This document shows positions 10,182 to 19,192 of a stretch of 64,000 nt of DNA, piece after piece. Under the pieces are notes generated by a model. That model searched no databases. It was not told where the DNA came from and saw only the letters and a list, made by a program, of their open reading frames with translations. The stretch is taken from contig NZ_JYKS01000011.1 in assembly GCF_000935045.1 (NCBI RefSeq), positions 62,001-126,000 of the forward strand, in the 5' to 3' direction. The DNA comes from Pseudomonas sp. 10-1B (lineage in GTDB: Bacteria; Pseudomonadota; Gammaproteobacteria; Pseudomonadales; Pseudomonadaceae). The number at the start of each line of letters is the position of its first letter. Position 1 is the stretch's first letter. The position numbers and the translations under genes are program-made.

Positions 10182-10320
10182 CTCCGCAGGTGAAGGAAGA
10201 TGGGGGCTGGCGCACAAAGCAGGGGCGTGTTTTGGCCCTGTTTCAGTGCCGGAACAAAAGAATGTTGGGGCTGCTACGCAGCCCATCGACGCGGTTCGTC
10301 GCCACGACAAGCCCCCCACA

Positions 10321-11280
10321 GGTACTGTGCAGGTTTCGGGCGCGCGCTATCCCTGTGGGAGCGGGTGTGCCCGCGAACACCGGCAAAGCCGGTGCCATCC
10401 ACCGCGTTGGATTCTTCGCGGGCAAGCCCGCTCCTACACAGGTACTGCGCAGGCTTCGGGCTAACGCTACCCGTGTAGGAGCGGTTTTAGCCGCGAACAC
10501 CGGCAAAGCCGGTGCCATCCACCGCGCTGGATTCTTCGCGGGCAAGCCCGCTCCTACACAGGTACTGTGCAGGCTTCGGGCTAACGCTACCCGTGTAGGA
10601 GCGGCTTTAGCCGCGAACACCGGCAAAGCCGGTGCCATCCACCGCGCTGGATTCTTCGCGGGCAAGCCCGCTCCTACACAGATGCTGTGCAGGTTTCGGG
10701 CGCACGCTATACCCGTGGGAGCGGCTTTAGCCGCGAACACCGGCAAAGCCGGTGCCATCCACCGCGCTGGATTCTTCGCGGGCAAGCCCGCTCCTACACA
10801 GGTGCTGTGCAGGCTTCGGGCTCACGCTACCCGTGTAGGAGCGGCTTTAGCCGCGAACACCGGCAAAGCCGGTGCCATCCACCGGGTTGGATTCTTCGCG
10901 GGCAAGCCCGCTCCTACACAGGTACTGCGCAGGCTTTGGGCGCACGCTACCCGTGTAGGAGCGGCTTTAGCCGCGAACACCGGCAAAGCCGGTGCCATCC
11001 ACCGCGCTGGATTCTTCGCGGGCAAGCCCGCTCCTACACAGGTGCTGTGCAGGCTTCGGGCTCACGCTACCCGTGTAGGAGCGGCTTTAGCCGCGAACAC
11101 CGGCAAAGCCGGTGCCATCCACCGCGCTGGATTCTTCGCGGGCAAGCCCGCTCCTACACAGGTACTGTGCAGGTTTCGGGCGCACGCTATACCTGTGGGA
11201 GCGGCTTTAGCCGCGAACACCGGCAAAGCCGGTGCCATCCACCGCGCTGGATTCTTCGCGGGCAAGCCCGCTCCCACAGG
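10321..11280. repeat. BIME array: eight tandem 120-bp REP-pair units
   Basis: Eight consecutive units of exactly 120 bp (first 10321-10440, last 11161-11280). Each holds two facing REPs: GGAGCGG(C/T)TTTAGCCGCG and TTCTTCGCGGGCAAGCCCGC, linked by CACCGGCAAAGCCGGTG and CCATCCACCGCG. Units differ by only a few substitutions, mostly in the first 40 bp. A further REP-like sequence lies at 10265-10310. The absence of indels keeps a 376-codon frame open across the array, but this is not a gene. Confidence 0.95.
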
Positions 11281-11313
11281 GATTGAGCAAGCCGTTAATG
11301 TAGCGGCAAGGCT

Positions 11314-12228
11314 TCAGTAGTCGAAACGCTCCACCGCACGCCGGCGTTCGTTGTCGTCACGCCGGTCATAAATGGCCGTGGTCTGGATGTTGGCATGGTG
11401 CGCAAGCTTCTGCGCGATCGACAGGTCATGCTCTTCGATCACCCGGGTAATGAACGCCCGGCGGAAGTCATGCGGCATGATCTTCACCCCCACCTGGGCA
11501 CCGCGCTGGCGGGCAATGTAGTAGATCGCATGCTTGGTAATACGCGCCCGGGTGATATGGCTGCCGCGGCGGATGCGGTTGAACAGGAACGGGTCGTCTT
11601 CGGCCCCGGCTGGCAGGTCCTGGCGGCGCAGGTCCAGCCACGCCTGCAGCTTCTCGAACGCCCACGGCGGGGCGTACTTGATCAGTTGCCGGTTGCCCTT
11701 GCCCAGCACCTGCAGGCTGCGCGCCTCGAAATCGACCTGGTCCAGGTCAATGTCCACCGATTCCGACTTGCGCATGCCTGTCCCGTACAGCAAGGCAATG
11801 ATCGCCGCGTCACGTACCCCCTGCGGTCGCGGATCCGCCGCGCACACATCCATCAACTCGCGAATCAGGCTGCGCCGCAGGTTGCGCCCAGGCGGCAGGC
11901 GGCTGCCAGTGGCTGGCTTGACTTCGCGGATGCGCAACAACTGTTCGTGCTCGATCAGTCCCTGGCGCCAGGCCTCGTTCATCACCCCGCGAATGGCGTT
12001 GACGTACAGCGACGAACTGTTGGGCGCATAGCCGTCGGCACGCAGGGCCGCCACCAGGGCGATCACGTGGCCGGGCTCGAGCCGATGCCAGGGCACGTCG
12101 ACCATGTTGCAGTCGACAAAGCCCAGCCGGTCGGCGGCGTCCTGAAGGATGTAGCGCATGGTTTGCTGGCTGGATGGGGCCAGGCGGGCCATGTACTGCA
12201 GCAGTGGATTTTTCGAGAGCTCGGACAA
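11314..12228 (-). CDS. Tyrosine recombinase/integrase
   Basis: A tyrosine recombinase of about 304 residues: an N-terminal SAM-like core-binding half (KNPLLQYMARL, SQQTMRYILQ) and a C-terminal catalytic half. Catalytic residues are visible as R in GTGMRKSE, K in GKGNR, HDFRR, the second H in LAHHANIQ and the nucleophile Y in AIYDRR near the C-terminus. The start is uncertain: a TTG at 12228 has AGGA eight bases upstream and begins LSELSKNP; an ATG at 12303 would add 25 residues of implausible composition. The gene sits beside the REP array with no phage genes nearby. Confidence 0.85.
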   Translation of the reverse strand: MSELSKNPLLQYMARLAPSSQQTMRYILQDAADRLGFVDCNMVDVPWHRLEPGHVIALVAALRADGYAPNSSSLYVNAIRGVMNEAWRQGLIEHEQLLRIREVKPATGSRLPPGRNLRRSLIRELMDVCAADPRPQGVRDAAIIALLYGTGMRKSESVDIDLDQVDFEARSLQVLGKGNRQLIKYAPPWAFEKLQAWLDLRRQDLPAGAEDDPFLFNRIRRGSHITRARITKHAIYYIARQRGAQVGVKIMPHDFRRAFITRVIEEHDLSIAQKLAHHANIQTTAIYDRRDDNERRRAVERFDY

Positions 12229-12442
12229 AACGTGAATCCTGTAGCGAAGCGTTGGCCGGCAGCAAGCCGGCCAAACCTTGAAGCAAGTCAAAACGACATA
12301 CAAGCAAGTCCCAATGACTGCATGGCGCGCATGTCATTCGGACCCGGAGAGGTGCCATCACCTTGATATTCAAAGGCTTTGCAATTGGCACGGATCGTGA
12401 TCTTACCCCAATTGAAGCCTACGAACGAACCAAGGTCCGCCC

Positions 12443-13624
12443 ATGCTCGTGCAACCGATCGATTCACGCCCACGCCAGGCCGTCTGGGGCCTGGGTTTTC
12501 GCCCATTCTTCTTGGGCGGCAGTTTGTTTGCGCTGGTCGCCTTGCTGTTGTGGGCCGGCGTACTGGCCGGGGTGCTAGAGCCCACGCCCCGCGGCGGCAT
12601 GCTCGCCTGGCACCGCTTCGAGATGCTGTACGGCTTTGCCGCCGCCATCATCGCCGGTTTCCTGCTGACCGCCGTGCAAAACTGGAGCGGCATCCCCGGC
12701 CTGAGCGGGCGCGCGCTACAGGGCTTGTTCCTGCTCTGGCTGCTGGGCCGGGCGAGCTGGTTCCTGGCCCTGCCGGACGGCTTGCTGGTGCTGGTCGAAG
12801 GTAGCTTCCTGCCGCTGGTCGCCCTGGCCCTGGCGCGCCCGATCGTGCAACGGCGCTTGCGCAACAACTACCCGATCATCGGCCTGGTGCTGCTGATTGC
12901 CGCCTGCCAGTGGCTGACCTTGGCCGGTTGGCTGCGCCAGGACGAGCTTTGGCAGCGACGCGGGGTATTTGCCGGGCTATGGCTAGTGGCGGCGATGATG
13001 ACCGTGCTCGGCGGCCGGGTCATTCCATTCTTCACCCGACGTGGCCTGGGCAACATGGCCCCGGCCCCTGCCCGCCCCTGGCTGGACCGTGCCTGCCTGC
13101 TGCTTGGCGTGGCGGTACCACTGACCTTTGCCACGGGCCTGGCCGATACGCCCCGCACTGGCCTGGCCGCCCTGTTCGGCGCCCTGTTCGCCCTGCACGC
13201 TACCCGCCTGGCGCTGTGGCATGACCGCGGCCTGTGGCGCGTGCCGCTGCTGTGGTCGCTGCACCTGGCCTATGCCTGGCTCGCCGTCGCTTGCCTGGGA
13301 ATGGCGTTGTGGCACGCCGGGGTGGCACTGAACCCGAGCCTGGTGACCCACGCCCTGACCGTGGGCGCCATGAGCGGGTTGATCCTGGCGATGATGGCGC
13401 GGGTCAGCCTGGGCCACACCGGCAGGCCATTGCAGGTACCAGGCAGCATCGCCTGGGCCTTTGCCCTGATGCAACTGGCGGCGCTGGCGCGGGTGGTGCT
13501 GGCGCAGTTCACGCCGCTGGGTGTGAGCCTTTCGGCACTGTGCTGGAGCCTGGCACTGCTGCTGTTCCTGCAACACTACCTGCCCATCCTGCTGCGGCCA
13601 CGGGCAGACGGCATGCCGGGCTAA
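12443..13624 (+). CDS. NnrS family membrane protein
   Basis: A 393-aa polytopic protein with about twelve hydrophobic segments. The N-terminal GLGFRPFFLGGSLFA is the NnrS signature, and the conserved WHRFEMLYGFA, GGRVIPFFTRRG and HALTVGAMSG segments carry the histidines and arginine typical of the family. NnrS proteins are haem- and copper-containing and protect against nitric oxide stress. I looked for an FNR/Anr-type box (TTGAT-N4-ATCAA) upstream and found only a near miss at about 12363. Confidence 0.9.
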   Translation: MLVQPIDSRPRQAVWGLGFRPFFLGGSLFALVALLLWAGVLAGVLEPTPRGGMLAWHRFEMLYGFAAAIIAGFLLTAVQNWSGIPGLSGRALQGLFLLWLLGRASWFLALPDGLLVLVEGSFLPLVALALARPIVQRRLRNNYPIIGLVLLIAACQWLTLAGWLRQDELWQRRGVFAGLWLVAAMMTVLGGRVIPFFTRRGLGNMAPAPARPWLDRACLLLGVAVPLTFATGLADTPRTGLAALFGALFALHATRLALWHDRGLWRVPLLWSLHLAYAWLAVACLGMALWHAGVALNPSLVTHALTVGAMSGLILAMMARVSLGHTGRPLQVPGSIAWAFALMQLAALARVVLAQFTPLGVSLSALCWSLALLLFLQHYLPILLRPRADGMPG

Positions 13625-13650
13625 CCTTGATAGCGTCGGTCAAGCAATTT

Positions 13651-13796
13651 GGGGCCGCCTTGCGGCCCATCGCAGGCAAGCCAGCTCCCACACCGACCGC
13701 GAGCACCTGGTAGCATGCCTAGAGTTCGACGCGGTCGGTGTGGGAGCTGGCTTGTCGTGGCGACGAACCGCGTCGATGGGCTGCGCAGCAGCCCCG
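13651..13796. repeat. REP pair (BIME), inverted
   Basis: Two facing REPs between converging genes: GCAGGCAAGCCAGCTCCCAC on the left and GTGGGAGCTGGCTTGTCGTG on the right, with outer GGGGCCGC/GCAGCCCC arms. Confidence 0.85.
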
Positions 13797-13816
13797 ATAA
13801 TGCTGACTGCCAAGTA

Positions 13817-16084
13817 TCAGAGATAATTTCCGGGTACCGGCCACCACCCCGGAAACATCTGCTGTACCCGGGGTTCGGCGAAGCGTTCGTCGATCAACAC
13901 CAGCACGCCACGGTCCTGGTCGCCGCGAATGACCCGGCCCGCCGCCTGGATGACCTTGCGCACGCCCGGGTAGAGATAGGCGTAGTCGAAACCCGCACCA
14001 AACTGCCGCCCCAGGCGCTGCTTGAACTGCTCGTTGACCGGGTTGACCTGCGGCAGCCCGAGGGTAGCGACGAACGCGCCGATCAACCGCGTGCCGGGCA
14101 AGTCAACCCCTTCACCGAAAGCGCCACCCAACACTGCGAAGCCGACACCTTGGCCATCGGCGACAAAACGATCTAGAAACCCTTGGCGAGCCGTCTCGTC
14201 CATACCTGGTTCCTGCGCCCACAGGGGAATCTGCGCATGCCGCTCGGCCAGCAGCCCGGCCACCTGCTGCAGGTACTCGAAACTGCTGAAGAACGCCAGG
14301 TAATTGCCTGGCATGCGCTGGTATTGCCGGGCGATCAGTTCGACGATCGGCACCAGCGAGGCCTGGCGTTGCTGGTAGCGGGTGGATACCTGGCTGGCAA
14401 TCCGCACCTCCAGCTGTTCGGCACGGAACGGCGCCGACACTTCCAGCCAGGCGGTATCGGCCGGCATGCCCAGCAGGTCGCTGTAGAAATGGCGCGGGCT
14501 CAGCGTAGCGGAGAACAGCGTCACGCTGCGCGCCGCCTGCATGCGCGGGGCCAGCAGGCGCGCCGGGGTGACATTGCGCAGGCACAGGGTGGCCAGCCGC
14601 CGCTTGCGCGGGCCCTGGCGCTGGCTGATATCGAACATGAAATGCTCGTCGAACAGCTCGGCAACCCGGCTGAACTGCAACGCCTGGTAGAAGAACTGCA
14701 ACACCTGCGGGTCGATGTGCGCGGGCGCCTGGTTCATCTGCTCCTGGATCAGCCCGATGCACTGCTGCAGGGCACGCAGCAAGCCTTCTGGCAGTGACTC
14801 ACTGGCCTGGTAAGGCGCGCGCTGTTCTTTATACAGCGCATTCCACTGCCGATTCAGCCGGTCCAGCGCACTGACCAGCCCATGCGGTTTGCTCTGGCGC
14901 AGGGCAAGCAGCTGGCCCTGGTCGAGGCTGGCGCTGTACATGCCACGCCCGCGCTCGATCAGGTTATGCGCCTCGTCCACCAGTACCGCAACCCGCCACT
15001 GGTTGGCCTGGGTCAGGCCGAACAACAAGGCGTGGGCATCGAAGTAGTAGTTGTAGTCGGCGACCAACACGTCCACCCAGCGTGCCATCTCCTGCCCCAG
15101 GTAATACGGACACACCTGGTGCGCCAGGGCCACCTCGCGCAGGTGGGCGCGATCGAGCAAAGGTAGCGCTGCCGCTGCCTCGCGTGCTGCGGGCAGGCGG
15201 TCGTAGAAACCCGCGGCCAGTGGGCAGGACTCGCCATGGCAAGCCTTGTCTGGGTACTCGCAGGCTTTGTCGCGGGCAATCAGTTCCAGGGTGCGCAATG
15301 CCGGTTGCGGGGTGGCATCGGTGATCTGGCGCATGGCATCCAGGGCCAGTGCCCGTCCCGGTGTCTTGGCCGTGAGGAAGAACAGCTTGTCCAACTGCTG
15401 CGGCACCACGGCCTTGAGCAGCGGGAACAAGGTGCCGAGGGTCTTGCCGATGCCTGTGCTGGCCTGAGCCATCAGGCAACGGCCGCTACTCACGGCCTTG
15501 TACAGGGTTTCGGCCAGTTGCCGCTGGCCCTGGCGGAACTGTGCATGGGGGAAGCCCAGTGCCTGCAAGCCCCGGTTACGCTCGGCCAGGCGCTGCTCCT
15601 GACCTTGCGCCCAGGCCAGAAAGCGCTGGCACTGGGTTGCGAAAAAGGCCTGCAGTTCGGCTGCCGTGCAGTGTTCGCTGATCAACGTCTGGCCGTCGCT
15701 GTCCACGTCCAGGTACACCAGCGCCACCTCGATGGCCGGCAGTTGTCGAGCCTGGCACATCAGCCAGCCATAGACCTTGGCTTGTGCCCAGTGCAACTGT
15801 CGGTGGTTGGGCGGCTGGCGCGCCAGGTCGCCACGGTGCGTCTTGATCTCTTCCAGGCGGTTGCCGACGGGGTCATAACCATCAGCCCGGCCACGCACCC
15901 TCAGGGTTTCGAACTGGCCTTCCAGGGCGATTTCCGACTCGTAGCCTGCAGCACGCCGCGCCACCACACGGCGGTGCCCCTGGATACCTTCCTGGGCGGT
16001 GGGTGATGGCGTGAAGCGCAGGTCCAGGTCGCCAACCTTGGCGCTGAACTCGCACAAGGCCCGCACAGCCACGCTGTAGCTCAC
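13817..16084 (-). CDS. Fe-S superfamily 2 DNA helicase (DinG/XPD-like) with N-terminal nuclease-like domain
   Basis: About 755 aa. The first 200 residues contain a PD-(D/E)XK-like segment (GRADGYD...EIKTHRGD). The helicase part has Walker A in ASTGIGKT, the DEAH box in LVDEAHNL and motif VI in QAAGRVIR. Between motifs I and II four cysteines (CEYPDKAC, ESCP, QVCPYY) match the Fe-S cluster pattern of XPD/DinG helicases. The GTG start at 16084 overlaps the stop of the FAN1-like gene (GTGA) and has GGAG upstream, so I prefer it to an ATG at 16111. Coupling to FAN1 suggests a joint repair role. Confidence 0.9.
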   Translation of the reverse strand: MSYSVAVRALCEFSAKVGDLDLRFTPSPTAQEGIQGHRRVVARRAAGYESEIALEGQFETLRVRGRADGYDPVGNRLEEIKTHRGDLARQPPNHRQLHWAQAKVYGWLMCQARQLPAIEVALVYLDVDSDGQTLISEHCTAAELQAFFATQCQRFLAWAQGQEQRLAERNRGLQALGFPHAQFRQGQRQLAETLYKAVSSGRCLMAQASTGIGKTLGTLFPLLKAVVPQQLDKLFFLTAKTPGRALALDAMRQITDATPQPALRTLELIARDKACEYPDKACHGESCPLAAGFYDRLPAAREAAAALPLLDRAHLREVALAHQVCPYYLGQEMARWVDVLVADYNYYFDAHALLFGLTQANQWRVAVLVDEAHNLIERGRGMYSASLDQGQLLALRQSKPHGLVSALDRLNRQWNALYKEQRAPYQASESLPEGLLRALQQCIGLIQEQMNQAPAHIDPQVLQFFYQALQFSRVAELFDEHFMFDISQRQGPRKRRLATLCLRNVTPARLLAPRMQAARSVTLFSATLSPRHFYSDLLGMPADTAWLEVSAPFRAEQLEVRIASQVSTRYQQRQASLVPIVELIARQYQRMPGNYLAFFSSFEYLQQVAGLLAERHAQIPLWAQEPGMDETARQGFLDRFVADGQGVGFAVLGGAFGEGVDLPGTRLIGAFVATLGLPQVNPVNEQFKQRLGRQFGAGFDYAYLYPGVRKVIQAAGRVIRGDQDRGVLVLIDERFAEPRVQQMFPGWWPVPGNYL

Positions 16085-17730
16085 GGCGTGTCGCTCCAGC
16101 GCACATGGCATACCGCTACTGGCAGGCCGTGGGCACGGCAGAACTCCAGCCAGCGCAGCTGGTTGTCCTGCAAGCGATCACCTGGGCCCTTGACCTCGAC
16201 CATGCGGTAACGGCCCTGCTCGGGCCAGAACTGGATCAGGTCGGGCATGCCGGCACGGTTGCTGCGAATGTCCTGCAACAGGCGCAGGAAGCACTGCTTC
16301 AGCTGGGCCGCCGGCAGGCAAGCCAAGGCCTGCTCCAGCAGTTCCTCGCTGAGCACGGACCAGAACACGAACGGTGACTGCAGACCTTGCTTGGCGGCAT
16401 AGCAGTCGAGAATCGCCTGGCGATGGCTGCCATCGTCGAGCCGCCCCAGGCAGCGCTCGAACAGAGCACTGCGCCGTTGCTGGAAATCGCTGTCGTGCAG
16501 GTCCTGTGGGCCGGATTGGAACGGGTTGAAGAACGCGCCCGGGACCGGGGCGAAGATGGCCTCCCAGCACAGCAGGCCAAACAGGCTGTTGAGCAGCGTG
16601 TTCTCCACGTAATGCACCTGGCCACCCTCTTTGCCCAGGTATTGGCGCACCGCTTCCTCCACACCCAGCGCGGCGTGCTCCCGCGGCAGTTCGAGCTCGA
16701 TCGACTCCAGCGGCGCGACACGCTGGTGCCGCTGTGGCGGGCCACCGAGCTTGCGCGCCAGGCGTGGCAGCATGCGCTCCAGCGCCTGCACTTCCAGCGC
16801 ATTGGCCGGTGCTGCGGCCAGTTGCAGCGCCAATGCATGGGCCTGAGGCCACTGCTCGCTGCGTTCGAGTACCCGCACCTGGCGGATGCGCGCCTGAGCA
16901 TGGCTGCACTGCGCGTACACGGCCATGGCCTGTTCCCAGTCGCCCAGGCGTTCGCATTGTTGGCCCAGGGCGAACAACAAGCGCGCATGGCGCCGGGCCA
17001 GCCACGGGTTGTCGCTGTTCAGGCCGTGCATGGCTGCAAGGATCGATACAGGGTCGTCACCCTGTTCCAGGCGCTCAGCACACTGGTGCAAGGCCATGGC
17101 CAGATCGACCTCGACGCGTTGCTGCAGGGCACGCGAATCGGCGCTGAATGGCACCTGCTCGTAGCGCAGCAAGCCAAGGTCGGCGAGGACGAAATCAGAC
17201 CAGTCCTGGTACAGGTTGCCAAAGAACAGCAAACGCATGCGGTCGCACAGTGGCTGCAGGCACCATTGGAGAATGCGCACCTCACTGTCCGGGAACCATT
17301 CGGCCAACGACCGGGCCGCCAGCCCCAGGGGTTGCAGCTGCGCCAGCAGGTCATGCTTGGCGGCCCGAGGCCGGTTCAGTTGTTGGGCAAAACAGCGGGC
17401 CAGTTCGTCTTTGCGCAGCATGGCGAACAGTTGCTCCAGCCCCAGTTGCTCGGGCTCACGCACCCAACCAAGGGCCTGCAACGGCTGCAAAGCCTGTTCA
17501 GTGTCGCCGATTTCGCCATAGTCCAGCCGGTCACTGCGGAACAGCTCCCCTTTGCGCATTACCATACGCACCATCAGGGCCTGGGCAGGTGCGGCCAGTT
17601 GGCTGAAGGTACGGATGAAGGCCAGTTCCTGGTCGTCGAGCAGGTCTTCATAGCGCTGTTCGACCCACAGCAGCACCTGGCGGAAATTGTGCAGGTAGTA
17701 GAACGGGTCGTCGACGGAATGGGCGATCAC
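16081..17730 (-). CDS. FAN1-like structure-specific nuclease (VRR-NUC)
   Basis: A 549-aa protein of the bacterial FAN1 type; a P. aeruginosa homologue is structurally characterised as a flap/interstrand-crosslink nuclease. The C-terminal VRR-NUC core shows GMPDLI (D497), EVKGP (E512, K514) and a downstream Gln (Q524). The N-terminal half is helical (SAP/TPR-like), starting DDPFYYLHNFRQVL. It is first in a two-gene unit with the Fe-S helicase, overlapping by 4 bp. Confidence 0.9.
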   Translation of the reverse strand: MIAHSVDDPFYYLHNFRQVLLWVEQRYEDLLDDQELAFIRTFSQLAAPAQALMVRMVMRKGELFRSDRLDYGEIGDTEQALQPLQALGWVREPEQLGLEQLFAMLRKDELARCFAQQLNRPRAAKHDLLAQLQPLGLAARSLAEWFPDSEVRILQWCLQPLCDRMRLLFFGNLYQDWSDFVLADLGLLRYEQVPFSADSRALQQRVEVDLAMALHQCAERLEQGDDPVSILAAMHGLNSDNPWLARRHARLLFALGQQCERLGDWEQAMAVYAQCSHAQARIRQVRVLERSEQWPQAHALALQLAAAPANALEVQALERMLPRLARKLGGPPQRHQRVAPLESIELELPREHAALGVEEAVRQYLGKEGGQVHYVENTLLNSLFGLLCWEAIFAPVPGAFFNPFQSGPQDLHDSDFQQRRSALFERCLGRLDDGSHRQAILDCYAAKQGLQSPFVFWSVLSEELLEQALACLPAAQLKQCFLRLLQDIRSNRAGMPDLIQFWPEQGRYRMVEVKGPGDRLQDNQLRWLEFCRAHGLPVAVCHVRWSDTP

Positions 17731-17836
17731 AATGCACAGTCGGTTAGCGGAAACAGGTACTGGTTATACATACAGACAACCCGGCCTGCAAGTGCCGTGG
17801 GTCAGCCCGGTGACACGTCCTGGAGCGACGCCAAGT

Positions 17837-19192
17837 TCACCCTGAAAGACCGGCAGGCCGCCCGCAACGTAGTTCCAGCGCCTGAGCCAAGCGCTCCACC
17901 GACTGTTGCAGGGCTTCCGGTTGATCACCTACCCATACCAGCGCCAGGTACTGCTGATATCGCCCCTGCACGCTGAACTGCCCCCCGGGCAACGCATGCA
18001 ACGCTGAACCTGCCAACGCGGCAACAATGCCTTCCCACGGCAACGGCTGGCGAAAACGGACCCACAGCATCAGCCCGCCATCTGGCATTTCCAATATAAC
18101 CCGCTGGCCGAATCGCAGCGCCAGCGTACGCGCCAGGTAATCCATACGCCTTTGCAGGTCCGTGCGCAGCTGTATCAGATGCGCCTCGATCTCACCTTTA
18201 CCCAGCATCTGCGCCAGCGCCAGCAGGCGCAGTGGCGCGAGCCGAAACGCACGGCGGGCGAAGGCCTCGGCCAGCACGGCAGCATGGCTCAGTACATAGG
18301 CGTAGGGTGCCTCGGCCCCCACCGCGGCCTCGAACGCCCCCATTACCAGCAGCCAGTGGGGGTCTACCCAATCGCGTAGGCGCGACTTCGGCGGCCCGCT
18401 GTAACAGTGTTCACTGTCCAGGTCGTTTTCCAGCAACCATACAGGATGGTGCTCAAGCAACTGGCCAAGTTGCTGCTGGTAGTGCGGTGAAACCAGCCGC
18501 CCCTGCGGCATGCCAAGGCACGATGGCATGATCAGCATGCCTACCGGTTCGCTCCCCAGCAGCCGGGCCAAGGCCCGCAAGTCCGGGTTGCCGCGCGCAT
18601 CCAGTGGCACCTCCAGCACACGCACGTCAGCGCGCACCAAGGCGCGCAACACTTGCCAGCAACAGGGCGATTGCACCAGCACGGTCCCCCCTTGCAAGGC
18701 CAGCGCCGCAAGCAAGGTTTCCAGCAATGCCTGCACATCAGGCGCCAGTTGAACGTTCTCGGCACGCCAGTACTGAGTGGAGGAGCGGGTATAACGCTCA
18801 GCTACGGCATTGCGCAGGCGGGCGCTGCCGCCCTCTTCCCATGCGACGACGTTATGCATGCGCTGACGAGCCAAGCGGCGTTCGTGGGTAAACAGGGCAC
18901 GTTCCAGCAACGGCTGTGCCAGCATGGGTAGCTGGCGACCCATGGCCGCGGCCTCCACTTTTGCATCACCCTGGACGTAGTAGCCCGACCTCGGCAGGCA
19001 CTGCACACGGCCTTCTTCTTCCAGCAGGTTGTAGGCACTCTGTACAGTGGCCAATGACACCCGCAACCGACGGGATAGCGCGCGCAGCGACGGTAAACGG
19101 CTTGCTCCACTGCGTGGTGCTTCATCGATCAAGGCCTCCAGGTAGCGATATACCTTCCGATAGGCGAACTCGTCAGACACCGGCCGCCCCAT
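17837..19192 (-). CDS. MocR-like GntR regulator lacking the PLP lysine
   Basis: About 451 aa. A GntR winged helix lies at residues 1-75 (RLPSLRALSRRLRVS, TVQSAYNLLEEEG, RSGYYV), then an aminotransferase-like domain. The Asp contact for the PLP ring nitrogen is kept (LLENDLDSEHCY). The stretch that should hold SFSK reads GAFEAAVGAEAPYAY, so the Schiff-base lysine is Ala and the following LRLGY is PYAY. The fold probably persists without PLP chemistry. The start at 19192 overlaps the stop of the upstream gene; an in-frame extension to 19507 lies inside that gene. Confidence 0.85.
   Translation of the reverse strand: MGRPVSDEFAYRKVYRYLEALIDEAPRSGASRLPSLRALSRRLRVSLATVQSAYNLLEEEGRVQCLPRSGYYVQGDAKVEAAAMGRQLPMLAQPLLERALFTHERRLARQRMHNVVAWEEGGSARLRNAVAERYTRSSTQYWRAENVQLAPDVQALLETLLAALALQGGTVLVQSPCCWQVLRALVRADVRVLEVPLDARGNPDLRALARLLGSEPVGMLIMPSCLGMPQGRLVSPHYQQQLGQLLEHHPVWLLENDLDSEHCYSGPPKSRLRDWVDPHWLLVMGAFEAAVGAEAPYAYVLSHAAVLAEAFARRAFRLAPLRLLALAQMLGKGEIEAHLIQLRTDLQRRMDYLARTLALRFGQRVILEMPDGGLMLWVRFRQPLPWEGIVAALAGSALHALPGGQFSVQGRYQQYLALVWVGDQPEALQQSVERLAQALELRCGRPAGLSG

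Noticed and set aside
10321-11280. CRISPR-like regular array
   Set aside because: The period is regular but the units are almost wholly conserved palindromic REPs, without unique spacers or cas genes.
10190-11320. 376-codon plus-strand frame with a 40-residue internal repeat
   Set aside because: It is the translation of the 120-bp REP array (120 is divisible by 3 and the units carry no indels). The opposite strand is open in the same way. Not a repeat protein.
11314-12228. The tyrosine recombinase as the integrase of the mexT-linked cassettes
   Set aside because: It is 11 kb away on the far side of several housekeeping-type genes and has no arm-like repeats nearby; nothing links it to the mexT att copies.
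12363-12373. TTGATATTCAA upstream of nnrS as an Anr/Dnr box
   Set aside because: The half-sites are 3 bp apart; the FNR/Anr consensus needs four bases between TTGAT and ATCAA.
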